A stretch of 64,000 nt of DNA from Neoceratodus forsteri (taxonomy: Eukaryota > Chordata > Ceratodontiformes > Ceratodontidae). Where the stretch lies: contig CM057459.1 in NCBI GenBank assembly GCA_016271365.2, positions 820,381,001 through 820,445,000 on the forward strand, given 5' to 3'. This document shows positions 23,400 through 34,886 of the stretch, one piece after another (position 1 is the stretch's first letter; each line of letters opens with the position of its first letter). The notes beneath the pieces were generated by a model. It saw only the letters and a list, made by a program, of their open reading frames with translations, was not told the origin of the DNA and ran no database searches. A program made the position numbers and the translations under genes.

Positions 23400-23530
23400 A
23401 TATAAAATAAAAGATGGCAAGGTCCTATTAGAGGAAATAATGTCATCTCAGGGTTGAACAAGCTCATAAAAGTCATTCACCCTTCAAGCTCATGGCTTTA
23501 TGACTTGTTCATCTCCTTGATGGTATTATT
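23400..23530. repeat. Hairpin H3 (family variant)
   Basis: GAGGAAATAATGTCATCTCAGG and GAACAAGCTCATAAAAGTCAT pair with GGCTTTATGACTTGTTCATC and TGATGGTATTATTTCCTCAT. The stem is about 50 bp with a short loop of CACCCTTCAAGC type. It has the same layout as H1 and the hairpin at 33310, but a diverged sequence. Confidence 0.8.
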
Positions 23531-24029
23531 TCCTCATATACTACATAATACCTACAGCTCCAATAACTGGTCAGCTTTGATTTCCTCCTCTCTTCTGGTA
23601 ACCCTTTCTATCCCTCTTAGCCCCACCACCCACTCCTGCTTGGGTAGTGCTTTCACTCCACTCTCTGCTTAGATCTCTTCCCTTGCACCTTCCACTCCTT
23701 TCTTTCAAGCCTTAATTCCCAAGACCTCCTGTGACCTTCTATCTTTCTAATATGTTCTTATTCACCCTTTCTCTCCTTCCTGTCATGATTACCATAGTCC
23801 CCCTCCCTCCAGCCATCTTTTCTTGTCCTCCACCCATTTTCTCACTCTCCCACTCCCCTCCTCTTACCATCCCTCTCTCACCCATTCACACTGGCTCACT
23901 TGATACTCACTCCTTCCATCCTCTTGCCGTCACCTTGAACATGCTCAGATCTATTCTTTTCTCCAGTCCCTCTCCCCCCCTCACCAACTCCCCCCCTTGC
24001 CACGTCAATGCATCTCAATCTATGTCAAG

Positions 24030-26758
24030 TTCCTTATCTCACTGCTGCTGTTAGTAACTGGGGATATTGAACCCAATCCCAGCCCTGCCAACTTTCCTCT
24101 CACTTGTCTCCCCAAAGGTTTGGGAGTGGTTCACATCAACATCCATAGCCCCCTCCCAAAGATAGACCAGCCGTAACTTCTCATAGTCAATCTTCAGCCT
24201 GATGTGTTAATTATCTGTGAATTTTGACTATTTCCCAAGATCCTAGATACCGCTGTCACCATCCCTTGGTACACTCTTACCCAACAGGATCACACTAGGA
24301 GGGGTGGTGGCATTGCAATCTGCCTCTCCTCTACTATCCAATTCACTTCTTTTCTCTCAATAACTTCTCCCTCCGCTTATGAACTTCTCTACAAACTCTC
24401 TCTCTCCCTTTCTCACTCCCTATTTTTGTGGCTGGTGTTTATTGCTGCCCTGACCTATCCCCCTCATCGATTACTGACTGCCTTACAAATATGTCCACTC
24501 ATGCCTCATCTGGGAAATTACTCATCACTGAGGACTTTAATATAAATCGTCTCTGCCTCTCTCAAACTAAATTCTGCCAGAACATTGAGTCCCTTCAAGT
24601 TACACAATTGCTTTCTGACCCTACCCGACACAATTATAAATCCTTTAATCACTCCCTACTGGACTGGATTCTCACCTCCCACCCTCACGCATCTCTACAG
24701 TTGGTATCCTCCCTGACACCCTCAATGACCACCACATGGCCTACTGTGTGTACAAAATTAAACATCCCAAAGCCCCCCTTCAAACAAATCCTGATTCAGT
24801 CTTTCTGGTCACTGGATTTGTCCTCCATATATGCTAATTTGGTGGCTACTGACTTGTTACCCATTTCATCTACCGATAACAGGAATTCTGCCCTCCAATA
24901 TTTTAATTCTAAAATCATGTCTATCTAGAATCAGTATTGTCCCCCTCAGGTGAATGAAAATCCATGATTCCCACTTCCATTGGATCATGGCTGAAATACT
25001 GACTTGCTGCTGTGTAGGTGACCTTGCCTGGAAGACTCATAAATTCTCTAGCTCCACTGCTAACTTAAGTCAGCAGGCTCCAAGCCCTTCGAAATGCAAG
25101 TACCTGAGCAACTAAGCTTGCCAAGGCTGAGTACTTTGACTCCACCTTCCAGAACAACTTTAACCACTCCTTCAAGTTCTGGAAGGTCATCCACACCCTC
25201 TTCTTGACCCCTATCTAGTTCTCTGCCCAGTCCTCAAGGTGGGCAACATTCCCATTTCTGACCCTCTTCCTGTTGCTTCCGAGTTTAATGCATTCTTTAA
25301 CTCTTGTGGCATCTCCCTTCTGTCCTCCCTTCCCATTATCCTCTCCTTATGTCCTCCTCTATCCTACCACCTCTACCCTCCCCCTTCTCTCCTATCACTC
25401 CTGATGCCTCTCTCAAATCTCTCTTGGCTCTTAACCCCCTCAAGGGCAGGATACCTGATGGGCTGAAACTCAAACTCCTCCATCTCTCTGCTTCTGCCAT
25501 TGCTCTACCTATCTTCTCCCACTTCTACCTCTCTTTCTCCCTTGCCTACATCTCCGACTTCTGTAAACATGGTACTGTCATTCCCTTTCCCAGTGAAGGC
25601 GACTACTCCTAATCTGGCAACTACTGCATTATCTCCCTGCTCCCTGCTCTAGCCAAAATACAAGACCGCCTTGTGCTGTCCCAGCTCTCCTCTTTCCTTA
25701 ACTTTCCCTCATTCTTTTCCCCTTTCCAGTCTGGCTTCATAAATTCCACTCTATCTCCTCCTCCCTCCTTTGGCTTACTGACTCTGTTCTCTCAGGAATG
25801 GATTAGGGTCTAATCATCTCCACTGTCTTTGTTCGCTTGACCAAAGCCTTCAACACTGCATCTCACCCCCTTTCCCTTGACAAGCTTAAGACAGCAGGGC
25901 TTTCTGACTCTTCTACCTATTGGTTCCACTCCTACCTCAAGGGCAGGTTTCAGTCTGTGCGAATTGGCGATTCCATATCCTCCTCCACTTTCTCTAAACA
26001 CTAGTGTCCCTCAACACTCTGTCCTTAGCACAATACTATTTTTGGTTTTCCTTAATGACCTCCCCACTGCCTGCTCTGCTGCATCCATCCACATGTATGC
26101 GGATGACACTGTTCTGTTTGCCTTTGGTTTCTTCCCCTCTGATCTCTCAGCCAATCTCCAGCTGGACTTCAACAACATTCAGCACTGGTTCTGTTCAATT
26201 CATTTATCCCTCAATGCCAAGAACATGGTTTCAATGACCTTTGGTGCTAGGCAGAAACTCACTAGGCTTACTGTTCTCCCCTCCTTCCACACCCTAGAAG
26301 GGGCCAGTATTGATGATGTTCCATCATGTAAGTACCTCAGGGTCTGGCTCGAATGGCACCTTGACTTTTCTCAGCATGTGGATGCCATACACAATAAGTT
26401 TCACCCTAAACTAGGAGTGTTATACAGGAATAGAGGTTGCATTTCTACTTCTCACTGTGCAATTGTCCTAAACATGATCCTTCCCATTTTTGACTTCGGT
26501 AACATTGTCTGCAGTACTGCTCCTAAGCTCACCCTAGCCAGACTGGATTCCCTCTTTTATTTTTTCTGTTGCTTTGTTCAAGACTATTCACCCCAAACCA
26601 ACCACTGCTACCTATATTCTTCCCTCTCCCTACCCTCCTTTGAAGCCAGATACCTAATTCATTGTGCCTTCTTTATTTCCAAACACTGGCTTGGATCTCT
26701 TTCCCATACCTTACTTATCTCCTTTCCTCCCCCCTCCTTCCACTTACAGCCTTTGTAG
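24030..26758 (+). pseudogene. LINE ORF2 with APE endonuclease and RT, YADD retained
   Basis: After LLVTGDIEPNPSP, the endonuclease reads VVHINIHSPLPKID, NLQPDVLIICEFW and RRGGGIAIC, then in frame 2 LLITEDFNINRL (the GDFN block, G to E) and SLLDWILTSHP. RT blocks are PLKGRIPDGLKLKLL, ISLLPALAKIQDRLV, RLTKAFNT and MYADDTVLFAF (YADD at about 26097-26108), then LNAKNMVSMTFGARQ and CKYLRVWLEWHLDFSQHV. The C-terminus includes ILPIFDFGNIVCSTAP. Much of 24428-26758 stays in one frame, broken by stops near 24928, 25612 and elsewhere. The sister copy has lost the YADD segment. Confidence 0.8.
24060..24086 (+). other. 2A-like motif (GDIEPNPSP)
   Basis: GDIEPNPSP preceded by the hydrophobic stretch LLLLVT. 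It matches D-x-E-x-N-P-G-P except for G to S (GGC to AGC at a CpG, a likely decay change). It sits at the N-terminus of the polyprotein just upstream of the endonuclease, as in the sister copy at 3255-3281. 2A peptides make the ribosome skip one bond before the final P; in LINEs they may release or target the N-terminal peptide. The ancestral element probably had a functional version; this copy is doubtful. Confidence 0.75.
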
Positions 26759-27345
26759 CTCTGGCTATTGCTCCCTCATGCTCCCTTCTAGGAAATCTTC
26801 AGCTGGCCAGTCTGCTTTCTCCTAACATTTCCCCAAACTTTGGAATTCCCTCCCCCATCTATCCACTCTGCAACTTCTCGGTGCTCTCTATCCTCCTTTC
26901 TCCACAGTTTCACCCTGCACTCCTGCAAATGCAGCTGATACCATACCTTACTGTGCTCCACTACCCCCTACTTTCTACCCACCTACTTCTCTCCCCCTTC
27001 CTCAACTACCTCCTCACTCAAATCTAGATCCCTGTAACTCTCAATAATTAGCTGTCCCTGCCTTTCTCCCTGCATAATTGCACTTTTTATCTCAGAATAA
27101 TGCTCCCTGATATCCATTGGAGTACATTTTATGCCTTACTTTGTACAAATTGTTATCTATTTGCTTTTTATATGACACTTGTATAGTATATGATACATGT
27201 TTCTACCATGTAATTGGTTGCCTTGATTGCTTTCATTGCCCTCCTTTACCCATTCCCCAGGACACATCAGGAAACAAGCTGTTGTCAGCTCAGTATGTCT
27301 TTCCTGGTGAAACATTTGGAAAAAAAAATAATATACAACACTGTG

Positions 27346-27694
27346 TCATTATTTATACTCTCTATATCTATAAATGGAGACTTTCTACATATAAAAGGCC
27401 ATCATTAATTTTCCTGTATACCTGTAACTAAAGCATCAATTAAAAGGATATACTTGCACTACTCAATTACTGCTGTATACCTACAATGATTAAAGCTGTA
27501 TACCTACACTAATAAAACTATATACCTACACTAAATTGATTTACAAGCCCCCTCTTTTTCACCAAACAGTAATGTCCCTCAAAGCTGCATCTGTCTCTCT
27601 CCTAAGATGACAGACCCTCCATGTTGTTGCTGCTGAGCTCCCTCAGATGCTCTTTTTTTTTTTTCCTTCTAATTACTCTGACTAGGTTACAAAC
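27346..27694. repeat. Palindromic repeat family, unit B left part
   Basis: AAAAGGCCATCATTAATTTTCC followed by CTGTATACCTG and three units of about 23 bp TATACCTACACTAATTAAAGC (27470-27535). It is the reverse complement of 21600-21760 and runs parallel to 22260-22560. An oligo-T tract lies at 27652-27664. It is then interrupted by a CR1 and resumes at 33006. Confidence 0.65.
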
Positions 27695-27711
27695 CCAGCA
27701 ACTTATTTGGA

Positions 27712-28640
27712 ATGGATTTCATTAACTGCAGGTACTGTGGAACAATTTTCAGAAGGACAGTCTTACAGGATTTAGGACACTGTCCTACATGCTGGGCCTT
27801 TGGAGATCTTAGGGCTCAGCTCCGGGCAGCATGGGCAGAGATTGCACGCCTCAAATTTCATATTGAAGAGGAAATACATTATAAGAACACATGCCATTTC
27901 CCCAGCATCCAACAGAAAACCTCGACCACAGAGGGTAGTTGGTCAGGAGGTTGGCAGGTGGTTAGAAGGAGCAAATCAGGTGCCCCATCACTCTCTGCTC
28001 TCCAACATTACCTCCAAAACCATATAAACACTACAAACAGGTATCTGCCTCTATCTCTGAAATCAAATAAAGAGGCAGAAGACACTGCAGAGCAGAACAC
28101 TGTGGCACAGGAGCTAGCACAACAAAACTCACCCAAATCAGGAACCAAAACTAAACAAGCACAAAGGAAATCCAAAAAGCTTCTGATCATAGGAGACTCC
28201 ATGATTCGGGGAGTTGATACCCATCTCCAGCCAGGGGTGATGGTCAGATGTCTCCCAGGTACATCAGCATGGAGAGACACTGACCGCATTGCTAAAATTG
28301 TTCACAAAGCAGGAGAAAACATTGATGTCCTAGTACACATAGGGATTAATGATCTCGCCAGCCGGTCAGTTGTGGAGACCAAGGAACACCTGACTAGGCT
28401 GGGTGACAAACTATCATCTATTTCGTCTGACATCTCCTTCTCTGAGATCCTGCCAGTCTGGGAGAGGGAGCAGATGGACGGAAGGTCAGAGAAGGGAGAT
28501 AGGGAGCTAAACACGTGGCTCAAAGACTGGTGCTAGGAAAAGGACACAGATTTGTAGGAACTGGCAACAGTTCTGGGGCGAAGTTCTTTAAATTTGATGG
28601 ACTGCATCTGACTAAGAGGAGTCAGTGCATTGGGGCAGAA
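27712..28640 (+). pseudogene. CR1 ORF1 with zinc-finger-like N-terminus and SGNH/GDSL esterase domain
   Basis: The ATG at 27712 opens a 274-codon frame. Residues 6-27 contain CRYC and HCPTC, a zinc-finger-like pair also seen in vertebrate CR1 ORF1. A helical stretch follows (about 30-55), then a lysine-rich linker. The esterase domain starts at LLIIGDSMIRGVD, with the catalytic serine in GDS at residues 161-163. It continues with VHIGINDLA (block III, N213; usual G-x-N-D). After a frameshift near 28530 the frame with GHRFVG continues and gives DGLHL at 28596-28610, the D..H pair of block V. The catalytic Ser, Asn, Asp and His are all still visible. ORF1 esterases probably act on lipids during retrotransposition; this is family knowledge, not shown here. 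Confidence 0.85.
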
Positions 28641-28829
28641 GTTTTACGTCTTTGCAGAATATTTAAACTAGCAAATGGGAGAGGGTGCAGCACCCCATAA
28701 TGCTGAATGGGAAGAACACCCTCCCCTCAGCTAGTGGTCAAACAGGAATTCAGCATGTTTGCCATTCATTTGCATCACCAGGTAAGAAAAAGGTTTGTCT
28801 CCCATACGACTTATAGGGTAATGCCAAAC

Positions 28830-31800
28830 TTCACCCAACAACTAACACACCAAAATCTGGCCAATGGAAAATCATGTACACAAATGCTCACAGCCTGGAA
28901 ATAAGATCCAGACCTGCAGGCAATAATGTCAGAGGCTAAACTGGACATAGTAGCAATCAGTGAGATGTGGTTTACCAGTAACCACACTGGGAGACTTCAG
29001 TACCTGGCTATGTATTGTTCAGAAGAGACCGAGGTGCAAAAGGGGAGGAGTGGCCCTGTATGTTAATGAAAATATCAAAGCTACAGAAATTCAGAATACA
29101 TAAGGAGCCAGAAGAACTGTGGGTCACCCTGGAAACAGGAAATGGGACAGCCATAAGAACTGGGGTTGTCTACAGGCCCCAGACCAGGGGGAGGACATAG
29201 ACACATTACTGTTAGAAGATATACAAAACATGACAGCTAAAGGGGAGGTTCTGATAATGGGAGACTTCAACATGCCGGATACAGATTGGTCAATACCAGC
29301 AGGAACATCTGCCAGAACTAGACTCATAGTGGATTCCCTGCAGGGAGAGGGCCTCAAACAATTGGTACAGCAACCCACAAGAGACAGGGCTATCCTAGAT
29401 CTAGTACTGACTAACAAAGAAGGGATCACAGATCTCAGGTAGAAGGTCACCTGAGGGCCAGTGACCATCACATGGTATGGTTCAATTTGGCTACTACATC
29501 TAAATCATCCCATTCCAAGGCAAAAATATGGGACTTCAGAGGAGCTGACTTTGATAAGATGGCCAACAGAGTTAAGCTAGCCCTGGCAAAAAGAAACACA
29601 GGTGAGGGGTACAGGCAAAGTGGGCAAGCATTAAGGTTGCAATACTTGAAGCAACATCCCATTGTGTTAGACAGAAAAGGAAGTGCAAAAGAAGAAGGAA
29701 ACCACTTTGTTTCTCAAATACAGTAGCAGAAAGGTCAGAGCCAAAGGCTGGCCTTCAGGAAATATAAAGGAACACAGCGGGATGAAGATAGGGAGGCATA
29801 CCAAACTGCCCTAAGGGAAGCAGGTAAGGCAGTAAAGCAGCAAAGTCCCAAACTGAGGAAACACTAGCATGAACAGTAAAGAAGGTGACAAGACTTTCTA
29901 TAGATACATTAGTGAAAGGAGAAAGTCCAGAGGGGTATTGCTAAGCTTAATGGAGAAAGAGCATGTGAGGAGGAGGACCCTGTAAAGGCATCTATCCTAA
30001 TAGATACTTTGCTCAGTATTTACTGAAGAGAAGGTAGGCAGGGCCCACAGCTCAGCATCATGGACACAGGGGAGGGAGGTGAGCACTACTCACTTCACAA
30101 AAGAAAGGTCCTACAAGAGCTTGCTGCTCCAGGGTGGATAAGGCAATGGGACCTGATGGCATACATCCCAGGGTACTAGGAGCTAAAGGAGGAACTAGCA
30201 GAGCCATTAGCAGAATTGTTTAGTGAGTCTCTGAGCACAGGAGAGGTCCCAGAAGACTGGAGAAGGGCTCATGTGATCCCGCTCCACAAGAGTGGTAGCA
30301 GGGAGGAGGCGGAAACTACAGACCGGTCAGTCTTACCTCAGTAGTGTGCAAGATTATGGAGGCACTCCTTAAGGAAAGGATAGTGCAACACCTGGAATCC
30401 ATAGGGCACAGGATCCAAGACAGCATGGGTTTACAAAGGAAGGTCCTGTCAAACTAATCTCATAGATTTCTTTGACTGGGTAACCAGAGTGGTGGACCAA
30501 GGGGAGCAGTTGATGTCGCCTACCTTGACTTCAGCAAAGCTTTTGACACTGTTCACATAGAAGATTGATAAATAAGCTGGGTAGGCTCGGGGTGGGTCAG
30601 AAGTTGGTCAACTGGGTGGCAAACTGGTTGACGGGCAGAAAACAGAGAGTGGTGGTAAATGGCATACAGTCAGAAGAGATGCAAGTCACAAGTGGGGTAC
30701 CTCAGGGATCAGTCCTGGGGCCAGTCCTCTTCAACATCTTCATTAGTGACCTTGCAGATGGACTAGAGGGTAAGGCTTGTCTGTTTGCAGATGACACCAA
30801 GATCTGCAACAGAGTAGATGATCCAGATGGGGTGGGCAGAATGAGAAGAGATCTGGATAAACTAGCAGAATGGTCAGAAGAGTGGCAACTGGGATTTCAA
30901 TCAATCAATCAAAATCTTTATTTATTCAGGTGAACATCATTGAGCAAAGCTCATTTACAAGATGGACCTGAGTGGTCATAACAAAAAAGGTTACAGAGTG
31001 TATACAAAAAACATGATATTGAAATAGCACAAATACCAACATTTATGAGTGAGATAGATGTACAATTATTTACGTATATACAAGGCAAAGGACAGTAAAC
31101 CAAAAACCTATTAAAGGTGAGAACAAACAGTCTGGTGGGGATAAGGCTTGGATAATGGTACATGGGTGGGCATATATGTTTGTGGTTTGATGTGGAAAGG
31201 ACCAGAGCAACGATAGAAGAATAGGGATGAGATTTAGAAGGGGTGGGGAGAGAGAGGTGTGGGGGTGGGGGTGTGGGAGGACTAGGCCTTGTGGAAGCAA
31301 TTGCATGAATCTGGGATTAGGCTGGTGTACAGCTTTTTGAAGGATGTAAGGGGATCAGTGTTTCCATTTTCAATGTCTTTTGGATAGAATTCCAGATAAG
31401 TGCCAGGGAATAACTGATTGCAGCTCTTCCATACGGGTGCAGGTGATAGGAATCTTCAGCAGGATCAGTTTGTTGATCCTCAAGGTGTGAGGCCTGGATG
31501 TGATCTGGTTGAAGCAATCTGAGATGTAGGAAGGAGTTTGTTTGTCAGAGCTTTGTAGATCCAGATAGCAGCATTTTTCTTCTTCTATGTTGCAGGGATG
31601 TCCAGCTGACTGCATTGTAGAGAAGAGCAATGATGGGTGCTAGAGGGAAGGTCAGTAATGAATCTAATAGCTCTATGATACAGGGTGTCTAGTTTGTTTA
31701 GATGGGAGAGGAGCAATGACCATAGGGAAGTCAGCATAATCAATGAGGGACATGAATGATGCAAGGATTAATCTTTGTTTGGAATCTTTGGTCAGGTAGT

Positions 31801-32935
31801 GTTTGATTCTATAGAATAGACCAAGTCTTTGTCTTAGCTTTTCAGGAGCTCTTCAACGTGAGTAGTATAGTCTAGTTTATTGTCTATCCATACTCCTAGG
31901 TATTTGAATTTGTCAACATATTCCAGATTTTCACAAGGATGGTAGAGAGTTGTGGGTGGGTGAATGATGGGATAGTGGAAGAACAGTTCTTGTGGGCAAG
32001 AACATAGCTTTGGTTTTCTTAGCATTTAGTAATAATTTCTTTTTTAATAGGTTATGCTGGAGGAGGGAGAATTGAGACTGTAGGAGCTCACAGGCTTTTG
32101 ATGGTGAGGGATCGCTCACATAAAGTACAGTGTCATCTGCAAAAAGGTGGATATTAGAAAGAGAGAGATTGGAGTCAATATTAATGCAAAGAAGTGCAAG
32201 ATCATGCACATAGGGAAGAGAAACCCTGAAGCCACCTATAGGCTGGGAGGGGAGTTGCTAGCAGTCACAAAGGAAGAAAGAGACTTGGGCATCATCATCA
32301 CTGATGACCTAAAATCATCCAAGCAGACCTCTAAAGCAGTAGGTAAGGCTAGGGGGGTGTTAGGGTGTATTAGTAGGGGTATCACAAGTCGTAAGAGGAG
32401 GCAATAATCCTCTATACAAGACACTGGTTAGGCCCCATCTGAGTACTGCGGCAGTATTGGAGGCCACACTCTCACAAGGACATTAACCAAATTGAGGCAG
32501 TCCAGAGAGGGCAACCAAAATGGTGCAGGGACTGCATCAGAAGACATATGAGGACAGATTAACAGAGCTCAATATGTATACCCTTGAGCAAAGGAGGAGA
32601 GAGGTGATATGATCGAGGCATTCAAACACCTTAAGAGCATAAACAAGGTGAAAGAGTCTAACATGTTTAAATATAAGAAAAATAGCAGGACAAGAGGACA
32701 CAGCATGAGATTAGAGGAGGCCGATTAAGGGGCGTGAGGAAATTCTTTTCACAGAAAGGGTGGTGGATGCATGGAATGGCTTACCACAAGAAGTGGTGGC
32801 TATGAATACAGTGCAGGGCTTCAAACAGGCATGGGATAGGCATAAGGGAGCAATACAAATGACTATGAATAGATAGGCCACTGACAGAGCAAAGGCCGAT
32901 GGCACATTTATAAGGTAGAAAAAGAAATGGGCAGA
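28830..32935 (+). pseudogene. CR1 ORF2 (endonuclease and RT), interrupted
   Basis: The endonuclease reads EAKLDIVAISEMWFTSNHTG (about 28930), TGVVYRP, LIMGDFNMPDTDW (about 29253), AILDLVLTNKEGITDL and SDHHMVWFN. RT reads KAMGPDGIHPRVL (with a shift), SFDWVTRVVD, YLDFSKAFDTV, TSGVPQGSVLGPVLFNIFISDL (30690-30755) and CLFADDTKICNRVD (FADD about 30784-30795). The frame breaks at 30899 where another LINE is inserted and resumes at about 32173 with NAKKCKIMHIGK. It ends with NGLPQEVVAMNTVQGFKQAWD-type C-terminal sequence. Frameshifts near 29440 and 29730 also disable it. Confidence 0.87.
30900..32172 (-). mobile_element. 5'-truncated Rex1-like LINE nested in CR1
   Basis: The minus strand starts just before the RT catalytic block: SLSNIHLFADDTVLYVSDPS (about 32165-32105), LLLNAKKTKAMF, FKYLGVWIDNKLDYTTHVEELL (31905-31840), then the C-terminal YKALTNK, ISDCFNQITSR and YSLALIWNSIQKTLKMETL. 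It ends in a (TTGA)n tail at 30898-30912. CR1 sequence resumes on both sides (GGCAACTGGGATTTCAAT and AATGCAAAGAAGTGC). Its 3' end resembles 3675-3740. A short TCAAT at both junctions may be a target duplication. Confidence 0.85.
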
Positions 32936-33005
32936 CTGGATGGGCCTTGCGGTCCTTATCTGCCGTCAACTTCTATGTTTCTATGTTTCTATGTTTCTAT
33001 GTTTC

Positions 33006-33475
33006 TCTTCCAACTACAGACAGATGCAGCTCCCAAAATCACACAAAAGCCTCTACCAACTGCAAAAGTACACCACTCATCCCAACTGCAACCATACACA
33101 ACTCCTGAATGCAACTGCATGCCACTCATGATGACCACAAACACACACTATTCCGGACCGCATTTAAAAATTTAGGGATGGACCAACCCAGTCACACCTT
33201 CTTATATAGGAGGACCCTTCTTTTTGGGCCAGAAAAGAAAAAGGGTAAACCTGGAAATGATAGCAAATGCAATCTTCAGCATGATAAGTGTTCTAATTTA
33301 TTATATTCTACAAACGACAGATAAGGGTGGCACACTAAGATGTATGTGCATCTCATGGGCTAATTTGGGCAATAAAGCTACTTGCCATTTGGGCTTCTGC
33401 TTTATAGCCCTAATTAGCCTTCTGAATGGGTATACATCCTTGTATAGCTCCCTTATCCATTATTTATTTTATAGA
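33006..33475. repeat. Palindromic repeat family, unit B right part with hairpin H4
   Basis: After the CR1 tail the sequence resumes with CAACTGCA-rich sequence and CTTATATAGGAGGACCC (like 23140-23155 of unit A), and ends in a long near-palindrome at 33310-33470. There GATAAGGGTGGCACACTAAGATG and GGGCTAATTTGGGCAATAAAGC pair with GCTTTATAGCCCTAATTAGCC and ATCCTTGTATAGCTCCCTTATCC. This is the longest self-pairing hairpin of the family, with arms of about 75 bp. Confidence 0.75.
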
Positions 33476-34883
33476 TATATTGTATACATACACACACAGC
33501 ATAGTCAACCATGATGCAGCTCAGTAACTTGCAGTAAACGACATGGCACAGAATACTGCTGTAAAATAGGACTTAACTGTCTTTGTATTATTCTGTTCTT
33601 TGCAGCATACTGTAGCATTTTGTTATGTACTACTGCATTACTATGTTGCATCCAGGCTAGTACCACATGTACTGTATATATTTATACAACAGGTGTGGGT
33701 CTGAATTGGCCAAGATAAAACTATTATCTTTTGACCCACTTGAAAAACAATATTGAAACTTGCAAAGCTGGGTATATCACAATGGAATACATAACCAACT
33801 TGGAAGATAGCACTACTAGCTTTCAAAGCTGGCCACATTACAATGAAATACTAAACCAATCAGACAGCAGATTTGACAATGCTGTTGACATCACAATAAC
33901 ATTGTGCAGCACAAAGGCCAGCATACACAGTGGTCGATACCGGTAACTGAAACAGGTTCTATGCCATGAACGGGTGGGGGGTGCTTCAGATTCAAAAGAA
34001 AGCTGCTGCAAGTTGGTCTGTTACAGCTCCATGACTGTTAGGACTGTGTTTGCCATCTGTCTGCAAGCCCACTGACTATTTTATCTCCCAACCTAACTAC
34101 CTCAGCCATTTCTTAAGGAAACACCACTGTCTGAACTGACCTGATGACATCAGTCAATATCAGTAACCAAAACAGATGCTGTGACATAGACAAGTGGGTG
34201 GGGTGCTTCAGGTTCAAAAGGGAGCAATGGCAAGAGGCTCTCTGTGGCGTGGATCTGCAAGTGAGTGGCTCTCGCAGAAGTGGCGAGAGTCCTCAGTGAG
34301 AGTCACAGCAGGAGGCATAGCAGTTGACTATTTACAAAATTTTGTGAGTTTGATCTTAAGGGTGAATTTTAATTGTGATATTTGGATACTTAGATATATA
34401 AGTATCTTTTTATATAGGTTTCATAGGTAGATTCAAGCAAAAATGGACAATAAGAAGTGGTGCTTGCCAAGTGTGTTACCCAAAACAAAATTTCATGTTT
34501 TCTGTAATGGCTAGATCTAAGCTTGATTTGAAAGAATCCATATCAGGGCAGTTTTCTACAGCAAGTGAGAGATTATTCCATGTTTGGACAACTATCAATA
34601 TCACTTTGTTTGTATTGTTTTAAACTTAATGCCCTAAAATGAGGTGGTTATTACGGTTTAATAGCTACTGTTATGGGTTGGGGGTTGAATGGAGCTACCT
34701 AATATGCAGCAGTTTGTTTTTGTTGAAATTAAAGGTATGCCAAAGTTATGAATTCTACTTCTGCAGAAGTTTAGTGAAGTTTCAAAATGTTCATAGAATT
34801 GTCTGCCCTTTTGTCTGTGGTGAAATTCTGAACTTCCGAAAATTTACTGTGCATTTTCACCTCGTAGTGCATTATTTATTCGC
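33476..34883. other. Unassigned
   Basis: No gene recognised. There is a diverged direct repeat: GTCGATACCGGTAACTGAAACAGGTTCTATG...GGGTGGGGGGTGCTTCAG (about 33930-34000) recurs as TCAATATCAGTAACCAAAACAGATGCTGTG...GTGGGTGGGGTGCTTCAGG (about 34155-34215). Confidence 0.45.
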
Positions 34884-34886
34884 TAA

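Larger units (their letters stand above)
21700..23530. repeat. Palindromic repeat family, unit A
   Basis: Continuation of the same family. GGCCTTTTCTATGGGGAAGAG (about 21750) pairs with the inverted CCCCATCCCCATTGAAAAAGCC (about 21980) around a tetranucleotide repeat. From 22268 the order TACACTAACTAAA, an oligo-T tract (22529-22540), ATAGGAGGCC (about 23150), then a hairpin at 23400-23530 parallels unit B at 27346-27690 plus 33006-33475. No coding sequence recognised. Open frames in 22695-23152 are probably chance. Confidence 0.55.
23535..27345 (+). mobile_element. CR1/Rex1-like LINE with 2A-like motif, copy 2
   Basis: Plus-strand LINE of about 3.8 kb inserted between palindromic units A and B. 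It has a C/T-rich 5' region, a 2A-like motif at 24060-24086, endonuclease (24130-24770), RT (25400-26300), a C-terminal domain to about 26760 and a 3' UTR ending near 27345 in CCTGGTGAAACATTTGG plus A-rich sequence. The same 3' UTR ending occurs alone at 55840-56085, and the same protein occurs on the minus strand at 1-4510, so three copies support the family. Stops and frameshifts make it inactive. Confidence 0.82.
27695..33005 (+). mobile_element. CR1 LINE, near full length, with nested LINE
   Basis: Contains ORF1 with an SGNH esterase, ORF2 with endonuclease and RT, and the CR1 3' tail (TCTATGTTTCTATG repeated, 32971-33005). Without the nested insert (30900-32172) it is about 4.0 kb, close to full-length CR1. 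The 5' boundary near 27695 is approximate. It interrupts the palindromic repeat unit B. Frameshifts occur in both ORFs, but RT keeps FADD. Confidence 0.9.
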
